Below, piece after piece: positions 10,440 through 21,530 of a DNA stretch of 64,000 nt; position 1 is the stretch's first letter; the number at the start of each line of letters is the position of its first letter. The stretch is taken from assembly GCA_028671895.1 (NCBI GenBank), contig JAPMAC010000231.1, forward strand, positions 12,364,001 to 12,428,000, given 5' to 3'. A program made the position numbers and the translations under genes. Source of the DNA: Oenanthe sinensis. Its lineage: Eukaryota; Streptophyta; Magnoliopsida; Apiales; Apiaceae. The notes under the pieces are model-generated. The model was not told the origin of the DNA. It was given only the letters and a program-made list of their open reading frames with translations, and searched no databases.

Positions 10440-11639
10440 AAAATCAAAATCGAAAACTTAAACATAATAAATTCTCAAGTTGGCAGCATTCCAGCTTCTC
10501 GGGATTTTAATTCCTTCAAGGGTTTGGAGCTTGTACGCTCCCTGCCTTGTGACTTATTTCACTTGGTAGGGTCCTTCCCAATTCAGAGCTAACTTGCCCT
10601 TTGTTCCTGCTCCAGATGCCTTGATCTTTTATAGGACTAAGTCTCCTTTGCGGAAGAACCTTTCCTTCACTCTAAGGTTTTAGTAGAACGAAGCTTTCTT
10701 CTGGTTTGCCACTATTCTAGCGTTGGATTTGACGCACAGCTCATCTATCAGGTCTAGAGTCAACTTCATGCCTTCCTCGTTGGCATCATTCTGAAACTCA
10801 TGCACTCTTGGTGATGTCTGAGTAATTTCGATGGGCATCACGGCCTCAGCCCCGTCGGCTAGTTGGAAAGGTGTAGCCCCTGTTGAAGCTCTACAAGTAG
10901 TTTTGTATGCCCATAAGATTGGAAGCAATTCGTCAACCCTAGTCCCTTGGAAGTGTTCAATCCTCTTCTTAAGTCCATCCAGGATAATTCTGTTGGACAC
11001 TTCAGCTTGTCCATTTGACTGTGGATGAGCTACTGAGGTGAAGTGTAGTTCAATATTGTAGTTCCCACAGTACTCTATAAAGTCTTTGTTATTAAATAGA
11101 GTCCTATTGTCCATCACCAGGATTTGGGGTAACCCATACCCGCATATAACATTTTCCCAGAAGAATAGAGTCACATTCTTGGTATCAATCTTGGTCAGGG
11201 GTTTTGCTTCTATCCACTTAGTGTAGTCGATGGCGACAATGAAAAACTTTCTATGTGCGCTGACCATAGGAAAGGGGCCTAAGATATCCATTCCCCACAT
11301 GGCAAAGGGGAGTGGAGAGTTAATGGATGTCAGCATCTCAGGGGGCTGCCTAACGATGGGCGCAAACTTTTGGCAGCGATCACACTTCTTAATGTAAGCT
11401 TTAGCATCTCTAAGCATCTCAGGCCAATAGAATCCCAGTCTTATGACTTTATGAGTAAGAGCCCTGCTTCCAAGGTGTTGGCCACATATACCTTCATGAA
11501 CTTCCCTTAGGGAAGCTTCAGCCTCGTAGGGTCTCAGACACTTTAAGTAGGGTATAACATACGATTTCTTATAAAGTATGCCCTCTATGAGGGCATACTT
11601 CAAGGCTTTCACCGATAGCTTGTGTGCCTCCATGGGTCA
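10440..11639 (-). pseudogene. Gypsy integrase
   Basis: The frame at 11633-10680 gives an HHCC zinc-binding domain (H-E-G-C-G-Q-H at about residues 46-53, then CDRCQ at about 89-93). The catalytic core follows: GMDILGPF, a second Asp in LVMDNRTLF and a Glu in NGQAEVSNR. These are the D, D and E of retroviral-type integrases, which insert element cDNA into the genome. The C-terminal part continues in the same direction to about 10440 but has stops after residue 317. The family motif AEAVMPIEI is present. Integrase lies downstream of RNase H, the Ty3/Gypsy order. The catalytic residues look intact, but the polyprotein upstream is broken. Confidence 0.88.
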
Positions 11640-11789
11640 GTTGGTGCCTTTCCCGTCTCCAAGTAGAGCTTGATAGGATCCATCCAACATGCTCTCAGCC
11701 CAATCGGGGCTACTAGTTTAGCGTTAATGCTTGGGATCTTCAAGACTTGGAAATAAACGCTGTCAGAACAACTCTCAGTTTTTGACGAT

Positions 11790-12345
11790 ACGAATTTAGA
11801 TAAGGCATCGGCCATCACATTCTCCTTCCTTGGAATATACTCAAAGTGACATTCTTTAAATTGCGTAGCTTAAGCCTTAACAATCCTCAAATGTTTGGCC
11901 ATAGTTTATTCTCGGGCCTCAAACTCCCCATTTACTTGGGAGATTACTAGCCTTGAATCGCCACATATCTTTAACTTGTTCACCCTCAGGGTTCTGGCCA
12001 GGCCAAGTCCAGCTATTAAAGCTTCATATTCTACTTCATTGTTTGTAGTGGAGAAATTCAAATTGATTGTATACTCGACAACAAACCCATCAGGGCTTTA
12101 CAAAACCAAGCGAGCTCCGCTAGTGATCATTTTTGAAGCTCCATCAAAAAAGAGTAGCCACTATTCTTTGAGTTCCTTCTCTTTTTCCTTGTTCTTTCCA
12201 GTTTTTTTATCTTCTTCCTGCCCCCCGACTTCTTGGTTGAGAATGGTACATTCAACCACGAAGTCAGCTAGAGCTTAAGCCTTGATGGCCGTTCTTGGCT
12301 TGTATTTGATTTCAAATTCTCCAAGCTCAATAGCCCATTTGATTA
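11790..12345 (-). pseudogene. Second (archaeal-like) RNase H domain of the Tat element
   Basis: On the minus strand the frames around 12310-11790 read DGASK, NNEVEYEALIAGL, GDSRLVISQVNGEF and later MADALSKF. These match the extra RNase H of plant Tat elements (DGAS ... NNEAEYEALI-GL ... DS-LV--QV-G-F ... ADALAK). This domain removes RNA from RNA/DNA hybrids during replication and is additional to the RNase H attached to RT. Stops near 12271 and 12099 and shifts show it is dead here. Its presence supports the Tat assignment. Confidence 0.8.
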
Positions 12346-13710
12346 GTCTCTCACTAGCCTTGGGCTGTGCAGTATGTTTCTCAGAGGTTGGTTTGTCAAG
12401 ACTTCAATAACATGCACCTGAAAGTACGGGCGTAACTTTCTTGAAGCCATCATTAATGCTAAGTCAAACTTCTTAACCTTTGAGTAGTTCAGCTCTACTA
12501 CATGCAGAATCTTGCTGACATAGTAAATTGGTTTCTGAACTTTTGCTTCTTCTTTCAAAAGAACGGCGCTTAAGGCTGAACTAGAGACAACAAGGTACAG
12601 GTATAACACTTTTCCAGGTTTCAGTTTCGTAAACAAGGGTGGCTCAGCCATATATTTCTTCAGCTCTTCAAAAGCTGCTTGAATCTCGTCATTCCACTCG
12701 AATTTGACCTTGTTGAGGGCCTTGAAGAAAGGTAGGCATTTTTTCCTGACTTAGATATGAAGCCCCTAAGGGCTGCTACCCTTCCTGTGAGCTTTTGGAC
12801 ATCCCTTACTTTCTTGGGGGGCTCCATGTCCAAGATTGCTTGAATCTTATCGGGATTGACCTTAATGCCTCTTTTGGAGACCATCAGGCCTAAAAAATTT
12901 CCAAAACCTACACCAAAGGCACACTTGGTCGGGTTTAACATCATCTTATGGGTTCTCAGAACTTTGAATGCCTCCTTTAGGTGCTTAAAATGATCGGCCT
13001 TATCTAGGCTTTTGACTAACATGTCATCAACATAGACCTTCATGGTCTTACCAATGAGGTGCTTGAAGATTTTATTTACAAGCCTTTGATACATGGCTCC
13101 TGCATTCTTAAGTCCAAAAGCCATAACCAGATAGCAAAAAACACCAAAGTCAGTGATGAATGATACCTTAGGGATGTCATCGGGGTGCATTTTAATTTGG
13201 TTGTAGCCACTGAATCCATCCATAAAGCTAAGCATCTCGTGCCCAGTTGTGGCATCTATTAATGTGTCTATCCTTGACAAAGAAACAGTCCTTATGACAG
13301 GCATCATTCAAATATGTGAAGTCCACGCACATTCTCCACTTCCCATTGCTCTTTATGACCATCACAGGGTTAGCCAGCCATTCAGGAAATTGAATTTCTT
13401 CAATAAATCCAGCTTCTAACAATTTCTCTACCTCTTGCTTAATGACATCCTGCCTTTCAGGAATAAAGCTCCTTTTTTTTGCTTGAGTGTTATCCTTCCA
13501 GGATTCACATTCAACTGATGTGTTATAAGCTGCTGTCCAAGCGAAAACATCCCTATTATCTTGCAAGAATTGAATCAATTGTTCTTTCAGGTCTTTGGGG
13601 AGTGAAGTCCCCACATACGTTACCTTATCGGGATTTAGATGATCCAAAGGAGCAGGCTCCAAGTCCTCTGCGGGCTTACTCCTCCTTTCTTCTCGATTCT
13701 TGACATCCAT
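12343..13710 (-). pseudogene. Gypsy reverse transcriptase and RNase H
   Basis: Three minus-strand frames cover it. 13710-13228 holds RDVFAWT, PEWLANPVMV and GKWRMCVDFTYLN (fingers/palm). 13307-12660 holds GYNQIKMHPDD, FGLKNAGAMYQRLV, the active-site YVDDMLVKS and TGRVAALRGF (palm to connection). 12651-12343 holds PLFTKLKPGKVLYLYL and PIYYVSKIL (connection and start of RNase H). This enzyme copies element RNA into DNA. The three frames are out of phase, with a frameshift near 13260 and another near 12660, so no single protein results. The YVDD catalytic motif itself is intact. Confidence 0.9.
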
Positions 13711-13749
13711 GTCTTCAATAGGGAGGACCTGCCCCCAGTGCCACTAGGC

Positions 13750-14800
13750 TTTAAAGAGGTCACATAACAGCTCCTAGCCATTTTTTGATCTCCTTTCTCT
13801 TCTCCCACTCCATTCCTAGTTGGGAATTTGAGCTTCAGATGTTATGTAGAGGCTATCGCCTTGAAGGTATGCAGCCCAGTCATGGCAAGGATCGCATTGT
13901 AGGTGGTGTTTGCCTTGATAACTAGAAAATTTAACATCTGAGTAGACTATCGAGGTTCTTCGCCCATAGTCATGGGTAGTTGTATAATTCCTTTTATCTG
14001 AGACTCCACTCCATTGAAACCATAGATAGGCATATTGGAGGGGGTCAGTTGTGAATCGTTATACCCCATCTTCTCAAAGGCTTCATAAAATAGGATATCT
14101 ACAGATGATCCACCTTCTACCAAGACTCTCTTCACCATAGAGTTTCCTATAACAGGGGTGATTACCAACGGATCATCGTGGGGGAACCATACCCCTTCTA
14201 AGTTAGAATCATCAAATGACAAAGAGGCCTCAGTCCTCGCTCTCTCAGGAGGTTCTCCTATGATGCTCATTACCTCTCGGACATATGCCTTTCTGGAGTT
14301 TCGGGAGTTAACTATCGCGGTTGGCCCTCCTGAGATTACTTTGATCATAGCCCCTCGGGGCTGATTGTTTCTATCATTGGGGTCTGAGTCCCTTCGTTTG
14401 TCATTATGACATCTGTCATGTCTAGCACCCTCCTTGGTATACTTTTCTAACTTTTCTCTTCTAATCAGAAACTCTATCTCATCTTTCAACTGACGGAAAT
14501 CATCAGTGTCGTGTCCCACATCCCTATGGAACTGGCAGTACACGTTCTTATTTCTCTTTTTAGGATCAGTCCTTAGTGGCTTCGGCCATCGAAGGTCTTT
14601 ACCCTTCTCAATGTCCATCAGTGTTTGGCTATGGGCAGTATTTAGCCTTGCATACTCCGTGAACCTGGATCCTCCCTTCTTCTTGGAGTCATTAACATCA
14701 TCGTTCTTTGCATACTTTGTATCAATAGTATACTCAGTATCGCTGGGTCGCTTCTTAGAATAGGAGTTCGAGGTCAGAAACTCTTGAGCTTTCCTCATAC
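13750..14800 (-). pseudogene. Gypsy gag C-terminal part and aspartic protease
   Basis: The 14798-13947 frame (283 aa) carries the zinc-binding-like CQFHRDVGHDTDDF near residue 88, typical of the Tat gag C-terminus, and the protease segment VKRVLVEGGSSVDILF near residues 223-238. In this family the catalytic triad reads D-N/G-G-S; here the Asp is Glu (codon 14117-14115). The frame begins in phase with gag upstream (15305-14904), separated only by stop codons near 14906 and 14838. It ends at a stop near 13947, and the join to RT is out of frame. Confidence 0.82.
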
Positions 14801-15305
14801 TTTCCTCGGCCTTGATATACTTTCCAGCTTTCTCCTAGAGCTTATTCATACGCTCGGGGGCCCTCTTGGCTAACGATCTTCTGAAATTTTCATCAGAAGT
14901 CCCTTACTGTAAGGATATCATAGCTACCTTCTGGTCTAAATCAGGGACCTTCAAAGCTTCCTTTGTGAACCTGTTCATATAATCCCTCAAGGACTCATTC
15001 TTCCCCTGGTGCATATTCATTAGTGAAGCTGAGCTCTTCTCATGAGTCTTGCTGCTGATGAATTGACCAATGAAGGCCCTGCTCAGATCCCTGAATGACC
15101 CAACATAGTTAGGTGGTAGACGACTGAACCACCGTTGAGCCATACCACTCAGGGTTTGGGGGAATTCCCTACACTTGACGGCGTCGTTTACGGGCTGCAG
15201 CAACAGTGCATTAGAGAACGTGAGAACATCATTTGAGGGATCTCCCGTTCTGTTATAGGCCCTAATTGTAGGCATCTTAAACTTCCTTGATATCTTCTCA
15301 TTCAT
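14801..15305 (-). pseudogene. Gypsy gag, retrotransposon gag domain
   Basis: The 15305-14904 frame contains the plant Retrotrans_gag signature: CREFPQTLSG, AQRWFSRLPPNYVGSF, FIGQFIS, and later LRDYMNRFTKEAL. This forms the capsid-like core of the virus-like particle. The frame is preserved with the downstream 14798-13947 segment apart from two stops (near 14906 and 14838). It is out of phase with the N-terminal part upstream, so gag is broken at least once near 15.6 kb. Confidence 0.88.
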
Positions 15306-15676
15306 GATATTCTCAGTAAAAGGAAGAGTAGGATCATCAGGATCTCCAAGTGGTAATAAGTCTTGGGAGCAGCCCTAACATGACTTGTCCTTGCCTGCCT
15401 CCTAGTTGGGGGCTCATCCACATCTATCACAGGTGCATTTCTTATCGACCCCTAGCACCTTCAATCCTGGGGCACTGTCACCTTGCTAACGCCCTCTCCA
15501 GGTACTTTCTCAGTCGCTGGGCTTCGGCTTCATTGGCGCGTATTCTTTCTTGAAGGCTCAGGGAGTCATTAATTTGAGGCCCTCGGGGCTGGGTACTCCT
15601 CCCTCCAAGGGTTTATATCATCGTCAGACGACACATCGTCGTTAGTAGAGTAAGGTCCAGAGAAATCCTGACTTCT

Positions 15677-16063
15677 TCATTTTGAAGTATAGTAGGGCAA
15701 TAGCCCTTGCTCATAAAAGGGCTCGTAGTTTCTTGGGAGCCCATAACGAGAGTCGGGTGTTATGGAAGACGAGATCTGGAAAGTAGGAGGAGCAATAAAA
15801 GTTGTACGAAGGGGAGGAATTACCTGGGGAGGAATTACCTGGAGTGGAGGAACCGAAGCATGGATGGATACATCGGGGTTGGAAGGATGAACAACGATTC
15901 TTAGGGGTCCGGTACGCCAGATACTTGTTACAGGGTCCTCAATAGAGGTGGTGGGAGCAGTAGCTCCTTGCTCCTGCGCCATAGCGGGGGGATCGTTGGT
16001 GTCACCAGTAGTGTCAGGGATCTCTCCTTCAAGGGTGCTCACGGTTCTTCGTGTTCTTGCCAT
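15677..16063 (-). pseudogene. Gypsy gag N-terminal segment
   Basis: The first ATG downstream of the primer-binding site is at 16063-16061 in good context (ACAACCATGG). An open frame could start upstream at a TTG overlapping the binding site, but the ATG is the better start. The segment is Pro/Thr-rich (for example VIPPQVIPPL, an internal repeat from a 15-bp duplication near 15825) and looks like a disordered gag N-terminus. It ends in a stop near 15677. 15306-15676 holds further decayed gag sequence out of phase. Confidence 0.7.
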
Positions 16064-16079
16064 GGTTGTTATTCGTCTT

Positions 16080-16097
16080 CCCACAGACGGCGCCAAA
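16080..16097 (-). other. Primer-binding site of the Gypsy
   Basis: On the minus strand TTTGGCGCCGTCTGTGGG follows the 5' LTR directly. The TGGCGCCGT part matches the complement of a plant tRNA 3' end ending ...ACGGCGCCA, which I recall for tRNA-Asp. The initiator-Met binding site (TGGTATCAGAGC) is not used. The tRNA identity is recalled, not searched. Confidence 0.75.
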
Positions 16098-16711
16098 TGT
16101 TTTGGATTAAAAACGAGATGTATTTAATACGTAATTAATACTAGGTTTTGAGAGAGCTTCGAGCTTCTACGGCTGCACTAACATTTCATGACTACCTCGG
16201 GTCATCGTTAACTGCCTACGTATCTCAATGGGTGTGAGAATCAAGCCAATAAAATATAATTCTAATGTTGAGGGGTTAAGCCCTTTATATAGGCGCATGA
16301 GGGCTTTGGAATTAGATTAGAAGTAGGAGACTTAGTGGCCAAGTCTCCTAGTGACAAGGTTATCTAAACTTATTAGGAATGAGGGTCCTCGTTGGACTCT
16401 TCCCACGTATGGGTTTCTAGATCCATCTAGGATTAGGGCCTTCAACAGGCTTCTTGGGCCTTTACTGAGCCTTTATTAATTAATTATGAAATTAACTAAT
16501 AATAGAGGCTCACTAAGCCTAGGGCTTCAACAGAGCTTGTGGGCTGGACTTACAAATCCAGTTGATCCTTGGATTACAAATCCAGTTGATCCTAGGATTT
16601 ATTTTCCTAGTTCGTTTCAAGGGCCCAAGCCTTTGGACCATACCAGGTCTAATAAATGAAATAATAAATGTTATATTTATTATTTCTTCAGGGCTATTTT
16701 TACCCACATCA
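16098..16711 (-). repeat. 5' LTR of the Gypsy element
   Basis: TGTTTTGG...CCCACATCA on the plus strand, pairing with 5629-6241. It carries the promoter and, with its partner, dates the insertion. GGTAT (16712-16716) follows as the right target duplication. The short ORFs in it (16519-16707 minus, 16562-16819 plus) are not genes. Confidence 0.93.
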
Positions 16712-17230
16712 GGTATGATCAGCTCATTACTTAATCAAGTGCATAAAGACCATATATTTTATTCTCGATATGCCTATGTGGAAGTTTCCATGTGGATACT
16801 AGATAATCTTATCTTATAGCTAAGTTATGAATTGTTAGATATCTTATGGAATCGCCAATTCTTAGAATCAGGTACCCTGATGATGCAGGTTGTAAGAAAG
16901 ACAGGGAAGTAATTTCTAGAAGCTATCAATTTCTTGCTGAAATGAGAAGAAGCACTCAACACATTGTTGCAGCAAAGGCTAAAATTAAAGCAGCTAGTGA
17001 ATGTGATGCTCTGATCTTCTGGACAAGGAAACTACTTCAACTCCAACAACTTTGTTGATCTCTCCACATAACTTAAGGAACAAGCTAATGGACACCATGT
17101 ATCATTTCTTTCGAGATTGTCCTTAGTAGAATAACTTGCAGATCTTTGTTAAACAACTTGATGAATTCATTTTGTCTAAGTTGGTTAGTGAAATTGGGAT
17201 ATTATTTATGTGCATATTTGTTAGAAATCT
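16712..17230 (+). pseudogene. Copia RNase H remnant, continuation after the Gypsy
   Basis: Resumes the element cut at 5628. The frame at 16846-17058 reads DDAGCKKDRE and SYQFLAEM, the relic of the Copia RNase H block usually DFAGCK-DRKSTSG-CQFLG. Then relics of the end of pol can be read: LRNKLMDTMYHFFRD (for HSRTKHIDIRYHFIRD) and VKQLDEFILSKLVSEIGIL (for TKPLDE--F-RLV-ELGML). Compared with the right arm (25460-25760, minus) it lacks about 38 bp before DDAGC. Frames are shifted and the enzyme is dead. Confidence 0.72.
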
Positions 17231-19229
17231 CATCTGCAAGGAATTCTTAAATGAGTTCACAAGTATTAAATTTTCCATATTTAAAGGACTTGTGAATTTA
17301 TTTTAAATCCAGTACCTCTTACTTTTTGCTATTAGTTTAATTATCATGCTTACAATATTATATGCATATGTGGTAGTTAAATGTTCTATCATAAGTTAGC
17401 AGCATAATTATTTGTATGATTAATATTTGATGACTATTAGTCAATGATATCTTGCTTAATTGCTCTGATACTTTTAATATTTGTTACAAATAATTGTGAC
17501 ACTTTTGATATTAGAGATGTTATTTAGAATTTTTGTTCTAAGTAATTAATGCATATTTCAAAAATCACTAATATTGAAAGATGAAGTATTTTCTAAGTCA
17601 TGTGTATAAAATTCTCAATATTTTATATATTTAGGAAATATTTCTAAATTTTGATTTTATTTGCGAGAAGTTGTAATTAGGATCACAAGTATTAAATGTC
17701 AATATTTAAAGGAATTGTGAATTTCTTTTCAACTATTTTCTCGAGCTTATGTATATCATTAATAATTGTTATGAGTATAATTGCAATATGCTTGTTAGAC
17801 AATTATTAAATATGGCGTAGGAAGTTATATGATAATATTCAATCTTATGAATATTTAGTATTTAGCGAAATTATTTTATCTTATTAAAATTATGAATTGA
17901 AGTAATTCAATGTTTATTAGTTTCATAATTTTGATTTGATAAAATATTAGAAGCATAATTTCTTACATTTTGAAATTATTGATAAATATCAAGTAATGAT
18001 ATTTTATTAAAGCTTTTTTGCAATTAATTATGATATTTTTAATATTAATGATAATACATGTTGTTTATCTAAAATCATTGATAATAAAAATATGTTTAAA
18101 TGCTTATTGTTCTGCTGAATAATTGCCACATGTTATTTGATTTGAATATGCATGTCTGTGGCAACTATTTAGATTGCATGAGTATTACCATTAGTTTTCT
18201 TTCTTTGATTGGATTTTAAACCTGAATGTATTGAAAAAAATTTCTTGTCTATTTCTTTTCCAAAATGTTTTATCCTACAATACATTCACTTTCTATCAGT
18301 TTTAGATAAGAAAACTTCACAATTCTTTTTCAAAACTTCTCTTTTGAAAATCTTTTGATTTACAGCCCTACTTTGATTTTTAAAACCTAGGGTGTGAATA
18401 AATTTTTCTTGAGGATAATCTTTCTCCAAATCTCAAAATCTTTTATCATCTCTCAAAAGCTAGTTTTAAATGCTACATTTATAAAACCTTTTTTCTCTTT
18501 TAATTTTTACTTTTAAAGTGGCAGAAACTTTGTGACTGCTATTTTATTCGGAGAAATTGTTTTTACTTCGAGGTATCAACCATTTGTAAAATGATTTATT
18601 TTTAAACACTTGTTTCAATGTATGTTTCACATTGATTCATAGTACCAAAACAGTGGTTGTTGCTTTGAAGGCCTAGTACTGTATTGTTAAGCATACATCC
18701 ACCCTTATTGTCATGTTTTTATTTTAAGTCGGGGATACTATCAGGTGGATGAAAATGATGTAAATCATAATTGCATAATGAGTTGGAAAATCATTGTCTT
18801 CTATCTGTTAAAGATGTTTTGAAAAACTATTTTCAAAACTTACAGTACTTAGGTTTTAAAGGAAATGAGTTATTTTATTGAGATATAATTTGGTAAGAGA
18901 GTTGAATTTGTTCTTTGGTATAAATTCCCGCATTTTATTATGGGAAGTTTGTCTTATAAGAAATTCATAAGGGATAGAAACTTTCTTCTCTGATACACTT
19001 TCCCACGTTTTATTACGGGATAAGTATCTTAAAGAAAATTTCGTATCATGCTCTTAAATGATAAATCTTTAGAACCGACAAAACTCTTTTGTTGAAAAGT
19101 GCTTTAATGCAATCCATTATCATTCCTTATTATATTTTTCCTTCTCTTTGAGATGAAAAATATATTTTAGAATGTTAAGGTGATTATCTTTTTATCTTGA
19201 TTGATTCTATCCGTTTAGCTCCCAATGGC
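17231..19229 (+). other. AT-rich spacer between pol and extra ORF of the decayed Copia
   Basis: No gene seen. It contains degenerate direct repeats about 426 bp apart: blocks with CACAAGTATTAAAT followed by ATATTTAAAGGA and TTGTGAATTT at about 17258 and 17684. The whole stretch recurs in reverse complement at about 23100-25290. By position it separates the end of pol from the downstream ORF region, as in SIRE/Maximus elements with long 3' regions. Confidence 0.55.
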
Positions 19230-20532
19230 TTTAGAAGCTGACCAAGAGGTTGAAAACACATCAATCGCTTACCCAGGCCATAGTACCAAACACTTATTCA
19301 TCCACTTCCATATATTAGCCCTTGGAGATATAAGGAAACTTTGTTAGTTAGAGATTGATAAAGAAGAAATTGCACTTGATGCAATAAATAATGATGAAGT
19401 CGGAAGTGCAGCCACAGCTCTACCTCTAGAGAAGTAAAGTAGTATATAAATGAGGTAACTGTAAGCTCATCTGTATCTTCTCAAAAGGATGCAGAGCTGA
19501 AAAGACAATAAAACTGTCTCTGGAATCATTCTCTCAACAAGGTGAGTCCATTAAAATTCGCTCGTCAGCCAGAGCATCTTGTAATGAGTTAAGCACACAA
19601 CCGACACTCACACTAATGGTAAGCCTAAACAGATAAATTCTAGGAACACATTGCAAGGCGTGCACAGTGAGCAGTAGAGACATTTAGAGGAGATACGGAC
19701 TCTAAGTTGCCATACATTACATTGTCCAAGGTATCTACCTCAAACACAAGTTATTCTTCTGCATCCCGAAAGGGAGATCTCTTGTTCAGATTTATCTGGG
19801 CTTGAGAGGCAACTGCTTGACAAGAATTCTTCGGATGAGTCAAGTAGGGTATTTTACAAAAAATTCCCGTCACAGGGTTACGAGGGAAACGTAGGCTCAA
19901 AATTGTCATTCATTACATTGCCTACTACGTCGCCCTTCCTGGAAGGAACATTTCCAGATCCTGAAAAAAAATGTCCACCTCCTTGATAGAACAAGGAAGG
20001 ATTCCCTAACAGATATTAATATCTTGGGATAACCCATCTCAAAGAGGTGAGGCTCCACTAGACAGTGATGTAGTAAACGTTATTAAGTCTGGTGCTGAGA
20101 CAGTGCTTATGCATGAAAGATAAAGAACACTTTTACGAAGCAATTCTCCACTTGATAGTGATTCAGTTCATTCTGATGAATTAGGTGATGACAATCTAAA
20201 TGAATTGACATATTTCACTTGCAGGTATATAAATCTATATTTAAAATGCAGAGTGAAAGTGAGAGAGAGAAACATTTGAGTGAAAGTGAGGGAGAGATAC
20301 ACTTGAGTGAGAGATAGGGAGAGAAAGAGTGAAACATTTCAAAGTGGTCGACACTTAAGTGTAAACACTAACAGAACGTAGTAGAAGTGAGGAAACCAAA
20401 GACCAAACACTTACCCTTTCTACTTGCTACTTCTGAAAGAAAAGCTACTATGTTTTTCCAATCAATGACAGACGATAACCTTCTTTAGAAGACAAGCCAT
20501 TTGAAAGATCATGGGCCATTAGAGGATTCCGC
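19230..20532 (+). pseudogene. Unrecognised ORF region of the decayed Copia, copy 1
   Basis: Downstream of pol and upstream of a polypurine tract, the position of the extra ORF in SIRE/Maximus elements. Readable pieces include SSDESSRVFYKKFPSQGYEG, TTSPFLEGTFPDPEK and SPLDSDSVHSDE. The same protein pieces recur on the minus strand in copies 2 and 3. I do not recognise the family. The sequence is Ser/Asp/Glu-rich with short repeated elements (S-L/P-LDSD). A GA-rich purine run at 20254-20330 reads as a degenerate simple repeat. Stops and frameshifts break it. Confidence 0.5.
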
Positions 20533-20547
20533 AACTAAGGGGGAGAA
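20533..20547 (+). other. Polypurine tract of the decayed Copia
   Basis: AACTAAGGGGGAGAA lies after the extra ORF and before TTTAGTATACAAG, where the 3' LTR would begin. The mirror copy is at about 21739-21756 (minus). Little LTR sequence remains because the palindrome junction follows within about 20 bp. Confidence 0.55.
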
Positions 20548-20597
20548 TTTAGTATACAAGAAAAAGTAGAAAAGGGATAAGGTCTTAGCAAACGTGA

Positions 20598-20671
20598 ATC
20601 AAGAAGAAATGAAGATAAGGTAAATATAGTGAATCAAGACATTAGAAGAAGTTTTGAAGTCTACTACAGGT
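20598..20671. repeat. Direct repeat flanking core copy 2, left
   Basis: About 74 bp (AATCAAGAAGAAATGAAGAT to TTTGAAGTCTACTACAG) recur at 21457-21530 in the same orientation with about six differences. The pair brackets the middle inverted copy (20672-21425), so the middle unit may have arisen by duplication between them. Confidence 0.7.
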
Positions 20672-21425
20672 AATGGCCCATGATCTTTCAAATGGCTTGT
20701 CTTCCAAAGAACGTTCTCATTTGACATTGATTGGGAAAACATAGTAGCTTGTCTTTCAGAAGTAGCAAGTAGCAAGGGTAAGTGTTTGGTCTATGATTTC
20801 CCCACTTCTACTACGTTCTGTTGGTGTTTACACTGAAGTGTCAAGCACTTTGAAGTGTTTCACTCTTTCTCTCCCTATCTCTCACTGAAGTGTATCTCTC
20901 ACTCACTTTCACTTAAGTGTTTTTCTCTCTCTCACTTTCACTCTGCATTTCAAATATAGCCTTCTGTACCTGCAAGTGAAATCTGTTAATTTATTTATAT
21001 TCTCGTAACCTGATTCATCAAAATGAACTGAATCACTATCAAGTGGAGAATTGCCTCGTAGAGGTGTTCTTGATCTATCATGCATAAGCACTGTCTCAGC
21101 ACCAAACTCAATAGCATTTGCTAAATCACTGTCTAGTGGAGCCTCACCTCTTTGAGATGGGTTATCCCAAATTTTTAAAATTTGTTAGGGAATCATGCCT
21201 TATTCTATCAAGGAGTTGCCTCACACCTTCTCCGTAAACGGGAGGTGGACATTCCTTTTTAGTATCTGGAAATGTTCCTTCCATGAGGGGTGACTTAGTA
21301 GGCAATGTAATGAATGGCAATTTAGAACCTACGTTTCCCTCATAACTTGGTGACGGGAATTTTATATAAAATACCGTATTTGACTCATTCGAAGAATTCT
21401 TGCCAAGCAATTGCCTCTCAAAGAG
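20672..21425 (-). pseudogene. Unrecognised ORF region, core copy 2 (inverted)
   Basis: A reverse-complement copy of 19.77-20.53 kb without its polypurine end. Two minus-strand frames remain, 21410-21162 (from MLGKNSSNES) and 21091-20909 (from MLMHDRSRTPLRGNSPLDSD), out of phase by one base. It is also a direct copy of 21763-22515 at about 1.09 kb spacing. Family unknown; see copy 1. Confidence 0.55.
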
Positions 21426-21456
21426 GCAAGTAAATAATACTACGCCTACACAGAAA

Positions 21457-21530
21457 TCAAGAAGAAATAAAGATAAGGCAAATACAGTGAATCAAGATAT
21501 TAGAAAAAGTTTTGAAGTCTACTACAGATC
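21457..21530. repeat. Direct repeat flanking core copy 2, right
   Basis: Partner of 20598-20671 (about 74 bp). It is followed by a unique stretch to 21720 with short repeated AGAAGATT/TTGAAGA motifs resembling LTR or leader sequence, in which no gene is seen. Confidence 0.65.

Larger units (their letters stand above)
5629..16711 (-). mobile_element. Full-length Ty3/Gypsy element, Tat-type (11,083 bp)
   Basis: Two LTRs of 613 and 614 bp (5629-6241 and 16098-16711) bound the element and GGTAT duplicates flank it. On the minus strand the order is 5' LTR, primer-binding site, gag, protease, RT, RNase H, a second RNase H, integrase, 3' region, 3' LTR. The pol order with integrase last places it in Ty3/Gypsy. 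The second (archaeal-like) RNase H and an opposite-strand ORF between integrase and the 3' LTR are hallmarks of the plant Tat clade. The coding frame is broken by several stops and shifts, so the copy is not autonomous. By hand I count about 45 differences between the LTRs (roughly 7 percent), mostly transitions. Confidence 0.93.
4632..20566 (+). repeat. Left arm of a large imperfect inverted repeat (interrupted by the Gypsy)
   Basis: 4632-5628 plus 16712-20566 reappear in reverse complement at 21721-26845. Anchors I matched by eye include GAACATATATTTTTCGGGAC (near 4660, partner near 26815), ATTTTATTCTCGATATGCC (near 16758, partner near 25812) and GTATACAAGAAAAAG (20552-20566, partner 21721-21735). 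Local identity in the best blocks is about 85-92 percent by hand. The left arm lacks about 38 bp near 16875 that the right arm keeps, and alone carries the 11.1-kb Gypsy. Confidence 0.85.

Noticed and set aside
10831..15904. Several plus-strand ORFs across the Gypsy (10831, 11895, 13479, 14158, 14506, 15350, 15707)
   Set aside because: All are antisense to recognisable gag-pol domains on the minus strand.
5629..16711. Endogenous pararetrovirus as an explanation for the RT/protease region
   Set aside because: LTRs, target duplication, primer-binding site, polypurine tract and integrase show a Ty3/Gypsy retrotransposon.
16519..16819. ORFs 16519-16707 minus and 16562-16819 plus
   Set aside because: Within the 5' LTR; the minus one recurs in the other LTR at 6049-6339.
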